NCBI RefSeq assembly: GCF_028293835.1
Contig: NZ_JAQGNX010000146.1
Span: 1 to 50,618, forward strand
Origin: Pseudomonas sp.
GTDB taxonomy: Bacteria > Pseudomonadota > Gammaproteobacteria > Pseudomonadales > Pseudomonadaceae
DNA: 50,618 bases
Reading direction: 5' to 3'
The position numbers were made by a program, and so were the translations under genes. This document shows, in pieces, positions 39,802 to 49,241 of the stretch (position 1 is the first letter of the stretch; every line of letters starts with the position of its first letter). The notes under the pieces were generated by a model. That model was not told the DNA's origin. It saw only the letters and a list, made by a program, of their open reading frames with translations, and did no database searches.

Positions 39802-40224
39802 ATGAAGGCACGCATTCAATGGGCTGGCGAAGCCATGTTCCTCGGTGAATCGGGTAGCGGTCATGTGGTAGTGATGGACGGCGCGCCGGAGAGTGGCGGT
39901 CGTAACCTGGGCGCTCGTCCCATGGAAATGGTGCTGATCGGCCTCGGTGGCTGCAGCAACTTCGACGTCGTCAGCATCCTGAAAAAATCGCGTCAGCCAA
40001 TCGAAAGCTGCGAAGCCTTTCTTGAAGCCGAGCGTGCAAGCGAAGATCCAAAGGTGTTCACCAAGATTCATCTGCATTTCGTGGTCAAGGGCCGTGGCTT
40101 GAAAGAAGCTCAGGTCAAGCGTGCCATCGAGCTGTCGGCTGAGAAATATTGCTCGGCATCGATCATGCTCGGCAACGCTGGCGTCGAGATTACCCACGAC
40201 TACGAAATTGTCGAACTAGGCTGA
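39802..40224 (+). CDS. OsmC family peroxiredoxin-like protein
   Basis: The 140-residue protein has the OsmC/Ohr fold with its two conserved cysteines, Cys51 in GLGGCSNFD and Cys117 in EKYCSASIML. The family reduces organic hydroperoxides through a Cys pair. This is the YhfA-like branch rather than Ohr. The ATG at 39802 has GGAG upstream, and the in-frame start 42 bases earlier lacks support. It is next to vfr and speD in this order in P. aeruginosa as well. Confidence 0.88.
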   Translation: MKARIQWAGEAMFLGESGSGHVVVMDGAPESGGRNLGARPMEMVLIGLGGCSNFDVVSILKKSRQPIESCEAFLEAERASEDPKVFTKIHLHFVVKGRGLKEAQVKRAIELSAEKYCSASIMLGNAGVEITHDYEIVELG

Positions 40225-40259
40225 ACGGACACCCAAATTTCATAAAAGCGGCGCAGACT

Positions 40260-40289
40260 CTGGCAGACGGCTTGTTACGTCTGCATAAT
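40260..40289 (+). promoter_or_regulatory. Possible promoter of speD
   Basis: CTGGCA (40260-40265) and CATAAT (40284-40289) are separated by 18 bases and would give a transcript with a 5' leader of about 170 bases. The matches to the sigma-70 consensus are 4/6 and 5/6. No alternative stands out in the 240 bases before speD. Confidence 0.35.
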
Positions 40290-40390
40290 GCGCCCCTTTT
40301 TCAGGGTAAGGCCCCGATTCATCAGGGCTACAAAGGCGCCCGAACAGACAACCAAAATCGCCACCGCGAAGAGGTGTTAACCGTCCTACG

Positions 40391-40411
40391 CAGATAAGCC
40401 GTTCTTATCTG
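40391..40411 (+). promoter_or_regulatory. Hairpin in the speD 5' leader
   Basis: CAGATAAG and CTTATCTG form a perfect 8-bp stem with a CCGTT loop about 50 bases before the speD start. It is within the probable untranslated leader. Polyamine-responsive control of speD could involve RNA structure, but nothing identifies this as a riboswitch. Confidence 0.4.
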
Positions 40412-40464
40412 ACGGGCATGCTGGATTACGCGGCTCGACCGCATAAATAAAGAGAGTTTTATCG

Positions 40465-41262
40465 GTGAAAAGCAAACTCAAGCTCCACGGGTTCAATAAC
40501 CTGACAAAGACCTTGAGCTTCAACATCTATGACATCTGCTATGCGGAAACCCCGCAGGACCAGCAGGCTTACGTCGAGTACATCAATCGTGAGTACGACG
40601 CCGAACGCCTGACGCAGATTCTGACTGATGTTGTCGATATCATTGGCGCGAACATTCTGAACATCGCTCGCCAGGATTACGATCCGCAAGGCGCCAGCGT
40701 GACCATTCTAATCTCCGAGCAGCCGGTGACACCTACCGACAGCCAGATTGAAGAGTCGCCAGGTCCGTTGCCAAAAGAAACTATTTTGGCTCATCTCGAC
40801 AAGAGCCACATCACGGTGCACACCTACCCGGAAATTCACCCGGTGGACGGCATCGCGACGTTCCGTGTGGATATCGACGTGTCGACGTGCGGGGTGATCT
40901 CACCGCTTAAAGCGCTTAACTATCTGATTCACCAGTTTGATTCAGACATCGTTACTGTGGATTATCGCGTACGTGGATTCACCCGTGACGTGGAGGGCAG
41001 AAAGCACTTCATCGACCACGAGATCAATTCGGTGCAGAACTACCTTTCCGACGACACTCGCTCGGCTTATCAGCTGACAGACGTAAACGTCTACCAAGAG
41101 AACATGTTCCACACCAAGATGCTGCTCAAGAACTTCGAACTGGATAACTACCTGTTCGGCGACGCGACCAGTAATTTGTCCACGGAACAGCGCGATCAGG
41201 TTACCGAACGTGTGAAGCATGAAATGCTGGAAATTTTCTACGCACGGAACATGCAGCCTTAA
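40465..41262 (+). CDS. speD: S-adenosylmethionine decarboxylase SpeD (GTG start)
   Basis: SpeD makes decarboxylated SAM, the aminopropyl donor for spermidine. The 265-residue proenzyme is of the E. coli type. Self-cleavage occurs between Lys113 and Ser114 in [15 protein letters not shown], and the Ser becomes the pyruvoyl cofactor. The conserved [17 protein letters not shown] follows in the alpha chain. The start is GTG at 40465, giving [15 protein letters not shown], as in relatives. A strong terminator follows at 41289. Confidence 0.95.
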   Translation: MKSKLKLHGFNNLTKTLSFNIYDICYAETPQDQQAYVEYINREYDAERLTQILTDVVDIIGANILNIARQDYDPQGASVTILISEQPVTPTDSQIEESPGPLPKETILAHLDKSHITVHTYPEIHPVDGIATFRVDIDVSTCGVISPLKALNYLIHQFDSDIVTVDYRVRGFTRDVEGRKHFIDHEINSVQNYLSDDTRSAYQLTDVNVYQENMFHTKMLLKNFELDNYLFGDATSNLSTEQRDQVTERVKHEMLEIFYARNMQP

Positions 41263-41288
41263 GCGCTATTGTTCTGGAGTAGACACAA

Positions 41289-41314
41289 GAAAGGCGCCTA
41301 TTGAGGCGCCTTTC
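41289..41314. terminator. Rho-independent terminator, speD/coq7
   Basis: GAAAGGCGCC and GGCGCCTTTC form a perfect 10-bp stem with a TATTGA loop, followed by TTATAA. It lies between convergent speD and coq7 and has A-rich and T-rich flanks on both strands, so it can serve both. Confidence 0.88.
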
Positions 41315-41332
41315 TTATAACCAAACGGACCG

Positions 41333-41980
41333 TTAGATGCGGTAAGTACTCTTGGTCATGACCTTGGCCAACAGGCTCATGCCGAACTTGACCGGTCTTG
41401 GGAAACGGAACCCGCCAGCTTCCAGCGCGCTTGCTGCATGGTTCTCTTCGTCGGAGCGCATTTGTTCCAGAATCGCCCGGGATTTTTCGTCCTCAACGGG
41501 CAGCTCCTGCAAATGTTCGTTCAGGTGCTTGCAGACTTGATCTTCGGTGGCCGCGACAAAGCCGAGGCTGACTTCGTCGCTGATTAAACCCGCCACCGCG
41601 CCGATGCCAAACGACATCCCGTAGAACAATGGATTAAGCACACTGGTATGGCTGCCCAACTGACGTATGCGCTGTTCGCACCACACCAAGTGGTCAATCT
41701 CTTCTTCGGCCGCGTGTTCCATGGCTGCGCGTACTTTCGGCAACTTGGCGGTCAGGGCCTGGCCTTGGTACAAGGCCTGGGCGCAGACTTCGCCAGTATG
41801 GTTGATGCGCATCAAGCCCGCGACGTGCCGAGTATCGGCGTCGCTCATCTTGACCTCTGGCTGAACAATGGCGGGAGAAGGGCGATACGGTTGCATGCTG
41901 AACGGCAGCAACGTGCGCATTGCAGCATCGGCTTGCAACAAAAGACGGTCAACGGGCGAGTAGTGACGTTCGGTAGCCAT
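41333..41980 (-). CDS. coq7: 2-polyprenyl-3-methyl-6-methoxy-benzoquinol monooxygenase Coq7
   Basis: Coq7 (a di-iron carboxylate enzyme) hydroxylates the ring at C6 in ubiquinone synthesis. The 215-residue protein has ligand residues Glu64, the EEEIDH box (Glu94, His97), Glu146, and DEENH (Glu178, His181). GGAGG lies 5 bases before the ATG at 41980. A GTG at 41986 in frame is overlapped by that site and is less likely. It is the last of several minus-strand genes from hemJ onwards. Confidence 0.95.
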   Translation of the reverse strand: MATERHYSPVDRLLLQADAAMRTLLPFSMQPYRPSPAIVQPEVKMSDADTRHVAGLMRINHTGEVCAQALYQGQALTAKLPKVRAAMEHAAEEEIDHLVWCEQRIRQLGSHTSVLNPLFYGMSFGIGAVAGLISDEVSLGFVAATEDQVCKHLNEHLQELPVEDEKSRAILEQMRSDEENHAASALEAGGFRFPRPVKFGMSLLAKVMTKSTYRI

Positions 41981-42104
41981 GGGCACCTCCGGATAAATCC
42001 ACGGCGGCCAGTTTACCCGAATCGGTCGGGCGCGGCTTGAGCTGGATCAGTCCGCCGGGTCCACGGATGCGGACGCGGCGGATGTAAGTCATTGAAATGA
42101 TGAA

Positions 42105-42443
42105 TCAGCCCGGCGGCCAATGCATCTGACGCTGACCTAATACATGCATGTGTAGGTGATAAACGGTCTGCCCGCCCAGCTCATTACAGTTCATCGTGAC
42201 GCGAAAACCGTCTTCACAGCCCAGCTCTTTGGCCAAACGTTGCGCGGTGAACAAGATATGACCCAGCAGGCCTTTGTCTTCTTCGGTCACGTCGTTGAGG
42301 GTGCGAATCGCTTTTTTCGGGATGACCAGAAAATGCACTGGCGCTTGTGGGGCAATGTCATGAAAGGCCAACACTTGATCGTCTTCGTAGATGATCTTCG
42401 CTGGTATCTCTCTGTTGATGATCTTGGTGAACAGAGTCTCCAC
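42105..42443 (-). CDS. HIT-family protein (HinT-like, GTG start)
   Basis: The 112-residue protein has the histidine triad HLHMH at 96-100 and the upstream IIYEDDQVLAFHDIAPQAPVH, the pattern of HinT-type purine nucleoside phosphoramidases. The start is GTG at 42443 with GGAG 8 bases upstream, and an ATG at 42500 would add 19 residues with no family match. It follows the SDR gene by 64 bases. Confidence 0.9.
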   Translation of the reverse strand: METLFTKIINREIPAKIIYEDDQVLAFHDIAPQAPVHFLVIPKKAIRTLNDVTEEDKGLLGHILFTAQRLAKELGCEDGFRVTMNCNELGGQTVYHLHMHVLGQRQMHWPPG

Positions 42444-42507
42444 AGCTATTTCTCCGTGTGTAATAAGTGCTTGAGTGTAATGGGTGGCATGATCACGCAC
42501 AGCGTTA

Positions 42508-43296
42508 TTAGCGAGGGCAATGCGCCTTATTGAATGCTCCGGCCAGTTGGCGCGTCAACCAGCGCGGGGTCAGACGGGGGATGAAGGCCAACAGTTTGTT
42601 GCGAACCCCCGGAATAATCACCGCTCGATTTTTTGCCAGGGCCCGGACGGTATACAACGCAACCTCCTCGGGGCTCATCATGTTTCTGCTGTTTGCGAGC
42701 TTGCCCAGTTCAATCTGAGCGGTTTGAAAAAAGGCCGTACGTGTTGGGCCTGGGCAAAGCACTGAAATTTTCACGCCGGTTTTTTTCAGCTCTTCACGCA
42801 ACCCCTCAGAAAAACTCAGTACATACGCTTTACTTGCGTGGTAACTGGTCATCCACGGGCCCGGCCGAAAAGCGGCGACTGAGGCGACGTTCAGTATTTG
42901 CCCGCCGCCTTGCACGGCCATGGCGTTGCCCACGGAATGGCAAAGCCGGGTAAGGGCCAGGATGTTAACGTCGATCAGATCTTGATCCACGCCCCATTCT
43001 TGAGCGAGGAACGGGCCACACGTACCGATGCCGGCGCAGTTCACTAATAAGTCGATCTGCCGTTCGCCGTCTTCCAGTTCTAACAGAAATCCGGAGAGTC
43101 GCAGCGGCTCACCGAGGTCGCAAGCGCGGATCAGTACTTCTACGCCGAAGCGTTGCGCCAGCTCAAGGGCGATGCCCTCCAATACTTCTCGCTGGCGAGC
43201 GACCAAAATCAGGCTGCGACCACGGCGCGCCAGAGCCTCGGCCATGGCCAGGCCGATACCGCTGGAGGCACCAGTAATCAGAGCGTAGCGGGTCAT
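42508..43296 (-). CDS. Short-chain dehydrogenase/reductase (SDR family)
   Basis: The 262-residue protein has the classical SDR nucleotide-binding motif TGASSGIG at 8-15, NCAGIG, the catalytic Ser in VASVAAFRP and YHASK. The last part contains a hydrophobic, arginine-rich stretch (LLAFIPRLTPRWLTRQL) typical of the DltE/YqjQ-like group, perhaps for membrane contact. The substrate is unknown. The ribosome-binding site TGGAG is immediately preceded by a run of ten C residues. Confidence 0.87.
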   Translation of the reverse strand: MTRYALITGASSGIGLAMAEALARRGRSLILVARQREVLEGIALELAQRFGVEVLIRACDLGEPLRLSGFLLELEDGERQIDLLVNCAGIGTCGPFLAQEWGVDQDLIDVNILALTRLCHSVGNAMAVQGGGQILNVASVAAFRPGPWMTSYHASKAYVLSFSEGLREELKKTGVKISVLCPGPTRTAFFQTAQIELGKLANSRNMMSPEEVALYTVRALAKNRAVIIPGVRNKLLAFIPRLTPRWLTRQLAGAFNKAHCPR

Positions 43297-43308
43297 GCAA
43301 TTTCTCCA

Positions 43309-43318
43309 GGGGGGGGGG
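43309..43318 (-). repeat. Homopolymer run of ten C before the SDR gene
   Basis: On the minus strand ten C residues directly precede CTGGAG-like TGGAGAAATTGC and the ATG. Such runs can gain or lose bases by slippage. Here the change would alter spacing upstream of, not inside, the coding region. It also lies after a 6-bp stem (43328-43346) that follows the DUF805 gene. Confidence 0.8.
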
Positions 43319-43360
43319 CTCTCGTTTCGGGACGGTGTAAGTCCCGGATGAGCCGGCGCG

Positions 43361-44260
43361 TTATTGGTCTTTATAGTCTACAGGCGGCGAGGCCCTGTCC
43401 GCGGGTTGCGAGGCATCGCTGTCATTATCGTCGTCATAGGGCAGGATATTTTCGTATTCATTGGCTGTGGTTTGAACTTCGTCTTCGAATAAACCAAGGC
43501 CACCGACGAAATAGCCGACCATGCCCAGCGCGACGATCAGCACCCACATGCAGGCGAGGACCTTGACTGCCTTGGTATTTGGCGGTTGTGGCGCGCCGTA
43601 CTGGTTCGGTCCAGGGTTGCCCGGAACGACCACCATCAATATCGGAAACAACGAGCCAACCACTGGCACCAGATTGAGCAATAACAACCATGCCGACCAA
43701 CCCGCGTCATGCAGTCGCTGTGCGCCAATCTGTATGCTGACAATGAGAAACCCGACCACGGCGATGGTGGCAAACAAACCTCCCGCTATCAGCGAACTGG
43801 TCATCAGCCCCGCACAGATGCCCGCGAAAATACTAACGGCGCCCATCAGTACCAAGGACCAGGCCAAATAACGTAACCGGCCGATCCGCCCCTGAACGGT
43901 AAACACTTTTAGCTCGGAAAATCCTGGCGCTGCGGGAATCACGGCAGCGTTTGGCGGAGCATAGGGCGATGGCTCTGCCCGATACGTCGTAGGTGTGTCG
44001 ATCTCGTCCAGACTTAAAATGATGGGTGTTTCGATCTCAAGGGCGGCTTCAACCCCCGCATCGTTCAGTGCATCCAGATAGTGCAGAGCCTGCTCGTGGG
44101 ATAATCCACGCTTGAGCACGACCGGGCGACCGTCGAACAACTTCTCTACAGCGGACGCATCACTTTTGAACAGCCCTGCCAGGTTCAGCTTGGCGGTTTC
44201 GATGTCGACACCGTTGCGCAAATGCCCTTCGAAGACGATCTTGAAGTGGGTTTCGGCCAT
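43361..44260 (-). CDS. DUF805 membrane protein with N-terminal soluble domain
   Basis: The 299-residue protein begins with a soluble region of about 110 residues (FKIVFEGHLRNGVDIETAKLNLAGLF ... RPVVLKRGLSHEQALHYLDALNDAGVEAALE). A DUF805 domain follows with about four membrane segments, including the motifs RIGRLRYLAW and QRLHDAGWSAWLLLL. It ends in an acidic tail. The N-terminal part looks like a small alpha/beta module, possibly for regulation, but its role is unknown. AAGGAAG precedes the ATG at 44260. It lies between the hemJ-like and SDR genes. Confidence 0.83.
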   Translation of the reverse strand: MAETHFKIVFEGHLRNGVDIETAKLNLAGLFKSDASAVEKLFDGRPVVLKRGLSHEQALHYLDALNDAGVEAALEIETPIILSLDEIDTPTTYRAEPSPYAPPNAAVIPAAPGFSELKVFTVQGRIGRLRYLAWSLVLMGAVSIFAGICAGLMTSSLIAGGLFATIAVVGFLIVSIQIGAQRLHDAGWSAWLLLLNLVPVVGSLFPILMVVVPGNPGPNQYGAPQPPNTKAVKVLACMWVLIVALGMVGYFVGGLGLFEDEVQTTANEYENILPYDDDNDSDASQPADRASPPVDYKDQ

Positions 44261-44298
44261 GCTTGGCTTCCTTGTCTGGAGATGCATTCGGTTATTTG

Positions 44299-44727
44299 TT
44301 AGAACGGCTTGACCACCACCAGAATCACAATAGCCAGCAAGACCAGCACCGGGATTTCGTTGAACCAGCGGTAATACACGTGGCTGCGGCCATTCTCGCC
44401 CCGGGCAAAGCGTTTAACCTGAGCGCCACACACGTGGTGATAGCCGATTAACAGAATGACCAGTACCAGCTTTGCATGCATCCAGTGCTGGCTGAAATAG
44501 CCACTTGGATTAAGGCTGATCAACCAGATCCCGAACACCAATGTCGCGACCATTGCCGGCCCCATGATACCTCGGTACAGCTTGCGTTCCATGACGCTGA
44601 AGCGCTCACGGCTGACCGCGTCTTCGCTCAGCGAGTGATAAACGAACAGTCTCGGCAGATAAAACAGTCCGGCAAACCAGCAAACGATCGAAACGATGTG
44701 AAAGGCTTTTAGCCATAGATAAAGCAT
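44299..44727 (-). CDS. hemJ: HemJ-like protoporphyrinogen IX oxidase (CopD/UPF0093 family)
   Basis: HemJ oxidises protoporphyrinogen IX in haem synthesis. The 142-residue protein has four membrane segments, His10 (LWLKAFHIVSIVCWFAGLFYLPRLFVYH) and the MERKLYRGIM and HAKLVLVILLIGYHH segments with conserved Lys and His of the family. In Pseudomonas this is often annotated as CopD family. GGAA lies upstream of the ATG. Confidence 0.88.
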   Translation of the reverse strand: MLYLWLKAFHIVSIVCWFAGLFYLPRLFVYHSLSEDAVSRERFSVMERKLYRGIMGPAMVATLVFGIWLISLNPSGYFSQHWMHAKLVLVILLIGYHHVCGAQVKRFARGENGRSHVYYRWFNEIPVLVLLAIVILVVVKPF

Positions 44728-44865
44728 AATTTAGTTATTCCAGGGTTCACGGTGGCACAAATAGTAGTGGTATGTGCGGCCATACGTCACGTTCGCGGTT
44801 GTCGCATGGACATAACGCCCATATCATCGACGGCTTTCCAGTAGGTTCGTTGAAGGGGCAGATTT

Positions 44866-45900
44866 ATGGTCAAGGTCGGAATCGTCGGCGGCACGGGTTA
44901 CACCGGGGTCGAGCTGCTGCGTCTGTTGGCACAGCATCCACAAGCTGAGGTGGTGGTTATCACTTCTCGCTCTGAGGCGGGGTTGCCAGTAGCCGATCTG
45001 TACCCGAACCTGCGAGGCCATTACGACGGCCTGACCTTTAGTGTTCCGGATGTTGCAACCCTGGGCGCCTGCGACGTGGTGTTCTTCTCGACGCCGCACG
45101 GGGTGGCTCACGCGCTGGCCGGCGAGCTGCTCAACGCAGGCACCAAAGTCATCGACCTGTCTGCCGACTTCCGTTTGCAGGACGCTGACGAGTGGGCCAA
45201 GTGGTATGGCCAACCGCACGGCGCTCCTGAGTTGCTGGACGAGGCGGTGTACGGGCTGCCAGAGGTCAATCGCGAGCGCATTAAAACCGCACGCTTGATC
45301 GCCGTGCCGGGTTGTTACCCAACCGCGACGCAGTTGGGCTTCCTGCCATTGCTTGAGGCGGGCCTGGCGGATAACTCGCGATTGATCGCCGACTGTAAGT
45401 CCGGGGTAAGCGGTGCCGGTCGCGGGCTCAGCGTCGGGTCGTTGTATGCCGAGGCCAGCGAAAGCTTCAAAGCCTACGCGGTCAAAGGGCACCGTCATCT
45501 GCCTGAAATTACCCAGGGGTTGCGGCGCGCGGCCGGTGGTGAAGTCGGTTTGACCTTTGTGCCACACCTGACCCCGATGATTCGAGGTATTCACTCGACG
45601 CTTTACGCCACCGTAGTGGACAAGTCGGTTGACCTGCAGGCGCTGTTCGAAAAACGTTATGCCGACGAGCCGTTTGTTGATGTGATGCCAGCCGGTAGCC
45701 ATCCAGAAACCCGCAGTGTGCGGGGCGCCAACGTCTGCCGCATTGCGGTGCACCGTCCACAAGGCGGCGATTTGGTGGTGGTATTGTCAGTAATCGACAA
45801 TTTGGTGAAGGGTGCTTCCGGCCAGGCCGTGCAGAACATGAACATCATGTTCGGCCTGGACGAACGGCTGGGTCTTTCCCATGCGGCGATGTTGCCCTAA
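44866..45900 (+). CDS. argC: N-acetyl-gamma-glutamyl-phosphate reductase ArgC
   Basis: ArgC reduces N-acetyl-glutamyl phosphate to the semialdehyde in arginine synthesis. The 344-residue protein has the dinucleotide-binding [33 protein letters not shown], catalytic Cys150 in VPGCYPTA and the conserved [14 protein letters not shown] lies before the ATG. It is the lone arginine gene here and is followed by a repeat and erpA. Confidence 0.97.
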   Translation: MVKVGIVGGTGYTGVELLRLLAQHPQAEVVVITSRSEAGLPVADLYPNLRGHYDGLTFSVPDVATLGACDVVFFSTPHGVAHALAGELLNAGTKVIDLSADFRLQDADEWAKWYGQPHGAPELLDEAVYGLPEVNRERIKTARLIAVPGCYPTATQLGFLPLLEAGLADNSRLIADCKSGVSGAGRGLSVGSLYAEASESFKAYAVKGHRHLPEITQGLRRAAGGEVGLTFVPHLTPMIRGIHSTLYATVVDKSVDLQALFEKRYADEPFVDVMPAGSHPETRSVRGANVCRIAVHRPQGGDLVVVLSVIDNLVKGASGQAVQNMNIMFGLDERLGLSHAAMLP

Positions 45901-45902
45901 AC

Positions 45903-45980
45903 GCAGCTTCAAGCCACGAGCTGCAAGCTGCAAGAGATCCGGTTTGTATTGCGGCTTGTCGCTTGAAGCTTGCGGCTGCC
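45903..45980. repeat. Short repeat, family B copy 3 (argC/erpA)
   Basis: The segment starts CAGCTTCAAGCCACGAGC and ends GCTTGAAGCTTGCGGCTGCC, giving an imperfect inverted repeat with internal direct units (AGCTGCAAGC). It is the same family as copies at 4262 and 7139. It lies just downstream of the argC stop and just upstream of the erpA promoter. Confidence 0.75.
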
Positions 45981-45986
45981 TTTACA

Positions 45987-46020
45987 ATAGTTGACCAATT
46001 TACTAGGGCAAGCGGATAAT
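45987..46020 (+). promoter_or_regulatory. erpA promoter with IscR type-1-like operator
   Basis: TTGACC (45991-45996) and GATAAT (46015-46020) with an 18-base spacer form a sigma-70-like promoter. The stretch 45987-46011 (starting ATAGTTGACC) matches 20 of 25 positions of the E. coli IscR type 1 consensus as I recall it, and overlaps the -35. IscR with a [2Fe-2S] cluster would then repress erpA when cluster supply is adequate. The match is by eye. Confidence 0.65.
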
Positions 46021-46067
46021 GCGCGTCATTACGCATTGTTGCGGCCTAGTGCCGGGAGATAATTAGC

Positions 46068-46418
46068 ATGAGCGTCGAAACCTTTACTCCAACGGCGATG
46101 GAATTCACCCACGGTGCTGCGCACAAGGTGAAGACTCTGGTCGATGAAGAGGGCAATGATCGCCTGAAACTGCGCGTATTCGTAACCGGTGGTGGCTGTT
46201 CAGGGTTCCAGTATGGCTTCACCTTCGATGAAGACATCGCTGATGACGACACCATTATTGAACGTGACGGTGTCAGCCTGGTGGTCGATCCAATGAGCTT
46301 CCAGTATTTGGCAGGCGCAGAAGTCGATTATCAGGAAGGCTTGGAAGGATCCCGCTTTGTGATCAAAAACCCGAATGCCTCCACAACCTGTGGTTGCGGT
46401 TCATCATTCTCGGTCTGA
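46068..46418 (+). CDS. erpA: Iron-sulfur cluster insertion protein ErpA
   Basis: ErpA is an A-type carrier that delivers [4Fe-4S] clusters to target enzymes such as IspG. The 116-residue protein has the three conserved cysteines: Cys44 in TGGGCSG, and Cys108 and Cys110 in TTCGCGSSF. It is a single gene with its own promoter and a terminator directly after it. The surrounding genes are unrelated. Confidence 0.97.
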   Translation: MSVETFTPTAMEFTHGAAHKVKTLVDEEGNDRLKLRVFVTGGGCSGFQYGFTFDEDIADDDTIIERDGVSLVVDPMSFQYLAGAEVDYQEGLEGSRFVIKNPNASTTCGCGSSFSV

Positions 46419-46456
46419 TTTTTCGGATCGTGATGTTGAATGCAGGGTATTCAAGA

Positions 46457-46480
46457 AACGCCGCACTGACGTGCGGCGTT
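46457..46480. terminator. Rho-independent terminator, erpA/anmK
   Basis: AACGCCGCAC and GTGCGGCGTT form a perfect 10-bp stem with a TGAC loop, followed by TTGCTGTG. It lies between convergent erpA and anmK, and the A-rich left flank (AAGAAAC) makes it usable on the other strand. Confidence 0.85.
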
Positions 46481-46492
46481 TTGCTGTGTGCG

Positions 46493-47599
<1,107 letters not shown>

Positions 47600-49030
47600 T
47601 TATCTCTTGCTGGAGGCCAGCATGGTGGCCTTTTCCTGGTCCATGCGCGCCATCAATGGCTGACTTTGCTGCAGGAAACGTTGTTTTTCAGCTTTGGCAA
47701 TCGGGTCGGCCATCGGCAGCTTCTGACCCAGAGGGTCGACGTGAACGCCGTTGACCTGGAATTCATAGTGCAAGTGCGGGCCGGTAGACAGGCCGGTAGT
47801 ACCAATATAGCCAATAATCTGGCCTTGCTTGACGGTACTGCCCGTCTGGATACCTTTAGCGAATCCTTGCATGTGACCGTAGAGCGTTCGGTAAGTCTCA
47901 CCGTGTTGCAAAATTACCGTGTTGCCGTAACCGCCCTTGCGTCCGGCCAGCAATACTTTGCCATCGCCGGTCGCCTTGATTGGCGTCCCGCGCGGTGCTG
48001 CGTAATCAACGCCTTGGTGAGCGCGGATCTTGTTCAAAATTGGATGCTTGCGGCCCATGGAGAACAGCGAGCTGATGCGGGCAAAATCCACGGGAGTGCG
48101 GATAAACGCCTTACGCATGCTGTTGCCTTCGGCGGTGTAGTAATTGGTATTGCCTTGTTTATTGGTATAGCGAATCGCCGAGTAGCTTTTGCCGCGGTTG
48201 GTAAACCGGGCCGAAACGATATTGCCGGTGCCCACCGTCTTGCCATTTATGACTTTCTGTTCGTAGATCACATCGAACTCATCACCTTGGCGAATATCCT
48301 GGGCGAAGTCGATGTCGTAGCCAAAGACGCTGGCCATGTCCATGGTCATGCTATGGGACAAGCCCGCGCGTTGGGCGGACTGAGACAGAGAACTGTTGAT
48401 AACGCCGTGGGCATACGCAGTCCGTACGTTTGGCTTGGTGATTTCGCGGCTGAATGCGTAGCCTTTGTCGGTCTTGGACAGGCTTATGGTTTCAAGGTCG
48501 CTGACCTTGCTGTGCAATTGCTTGAGCTGTCCGTCCGGGGAGAGTTCGAACTGCAGCACTTGCCCGTGCTTCAGCTGGCTGAATTGCCTGGCTTGCTGGT
48601 CGCTGGCGAGAACGTCATGGACAGCGCCAGCAGGGAGGCCGACTTTCTCGAACAAGGTCGATAACGTATCACCCTTGGAGACCACGACTTCTTTGTGATC
48701 CGGATTTTTTGCGACGTTTGGAGCGGCAGGTTCCGCCGTTTCTGGTTCTGCGGTGGCGGTGTCCTGAGGGGCGTCGGTGTTGTTTTCTATCTGGGCGAAC
48801 GGTGAAGTGGTCGTTTCAGGTGTGGCTTGAAGCGGATCTTGAGCGTCTTGTTGTTCAGTCAGTTGGTCAGCAGATGTTTCGAGATCGCGGTTCAGTGTGG
48901 TTTTTTTGGCTTCCACGTCGCTCGACGGAAAGACCAGAAGCGCCAGGCTTAGCAGTGCGGCGATGCCGCTGGCAGCTAAAAGGTGGCTCTTCGGATAAAG
49001 CGGGGGCGCTTTAGGCGGTGTGTTGATCAT
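47600..49030 (-). CDS. M23-family murein endopeptidase (MepM-like)
   Basis: The 476-residue protein has an N-terminal membrane segment (about 17-35), an Ala/Thr/Glu-rich linker, an OapA/LysM-like domain (about 112-166) and a C-terminal M23 metallopeptidase domain. The zinc ligands are His338 and Asp342 in AHQGVDYAAP and His419-Leu-His421 in GPHLHYEF. Such enzymes cleave D-Ala-mDAP cross-links to allow wall growth. I prefer the ATG at 49030, which gives MINTPPKAPPLYPKSH. Another start at 49117 would add a 29-residue hydrophobic stretch with no family support. It is followed at once by anmK. Confidence 0.92.
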   Translation of the reverse strand: MINTPPKAPPLYPKSHLLAASGIAALLSLALLVFPSSDVEAKKTTLNRDLETSADQLTEQQDAQDPLQATPETTTSPFAQIENNTDAPQDTATAEPETAEPAAPNVAKNPDHKEVVVSKGDTLSTLFEKVGLPAGAVHDVLASDQQARQFSQLKHGQVLQFELSPDGQLKQLHSKVSDLETISLSKTDKGYAFSREITKPNVRTAYAHGVINSSLSQSAQRAGLSHSMTMDMASVFGYDIDFAQDIRQGDEFDVIYEQKVINGKTVGTGNIVSARFTNRGKSYSAIRYTNKQGNTNYYTAEGNSMRKAFIRTPVDFARISSLFSMGRKHPILNKIRAHQGVDYAAPRGTPIKATGDGKVLLAGRKGGYGNTVILQHGETYRTLYGHMQGFAKGIQTGSTVKQGQIIGYIGTTGLSTGPHLHYEFQVNGVHVDPLGQKLPMADPIAKAEKQRFLQQSQPLMARMDQEKATMLASSKR

Positions 49031-49241
49031 AGGTAGTTTTGACTTTGAAGAGATGAATTGGAAAAGATGAATGACATGATGAAGATGAAATAACTGTATA
49101 AAATATAACCAAATCATGCTCGAAGCAACCCTGCGAATGGATGAGATCCTTATTCGTCAGCGGGGGCTGGGCAAAACTTGTATTTGAACACTGATCTTGT
49201 ATGGTTGGTGCCCATTTGAAATGAGCTAAAACGGGGCGGAC

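Noticed and set aside
40225..40464. Possible tRNA or small RNA gene before speD
   Set aside because: No cloverleaf or T-loop sequence was found, only a hairpin. The region is better read as promoter plus leader.
47666..48664. 332-codon frame antisense to the M23 peptidase gene
   Set aside because: The peptidase frame has zinc-ligand motifs. The antisense one has none.
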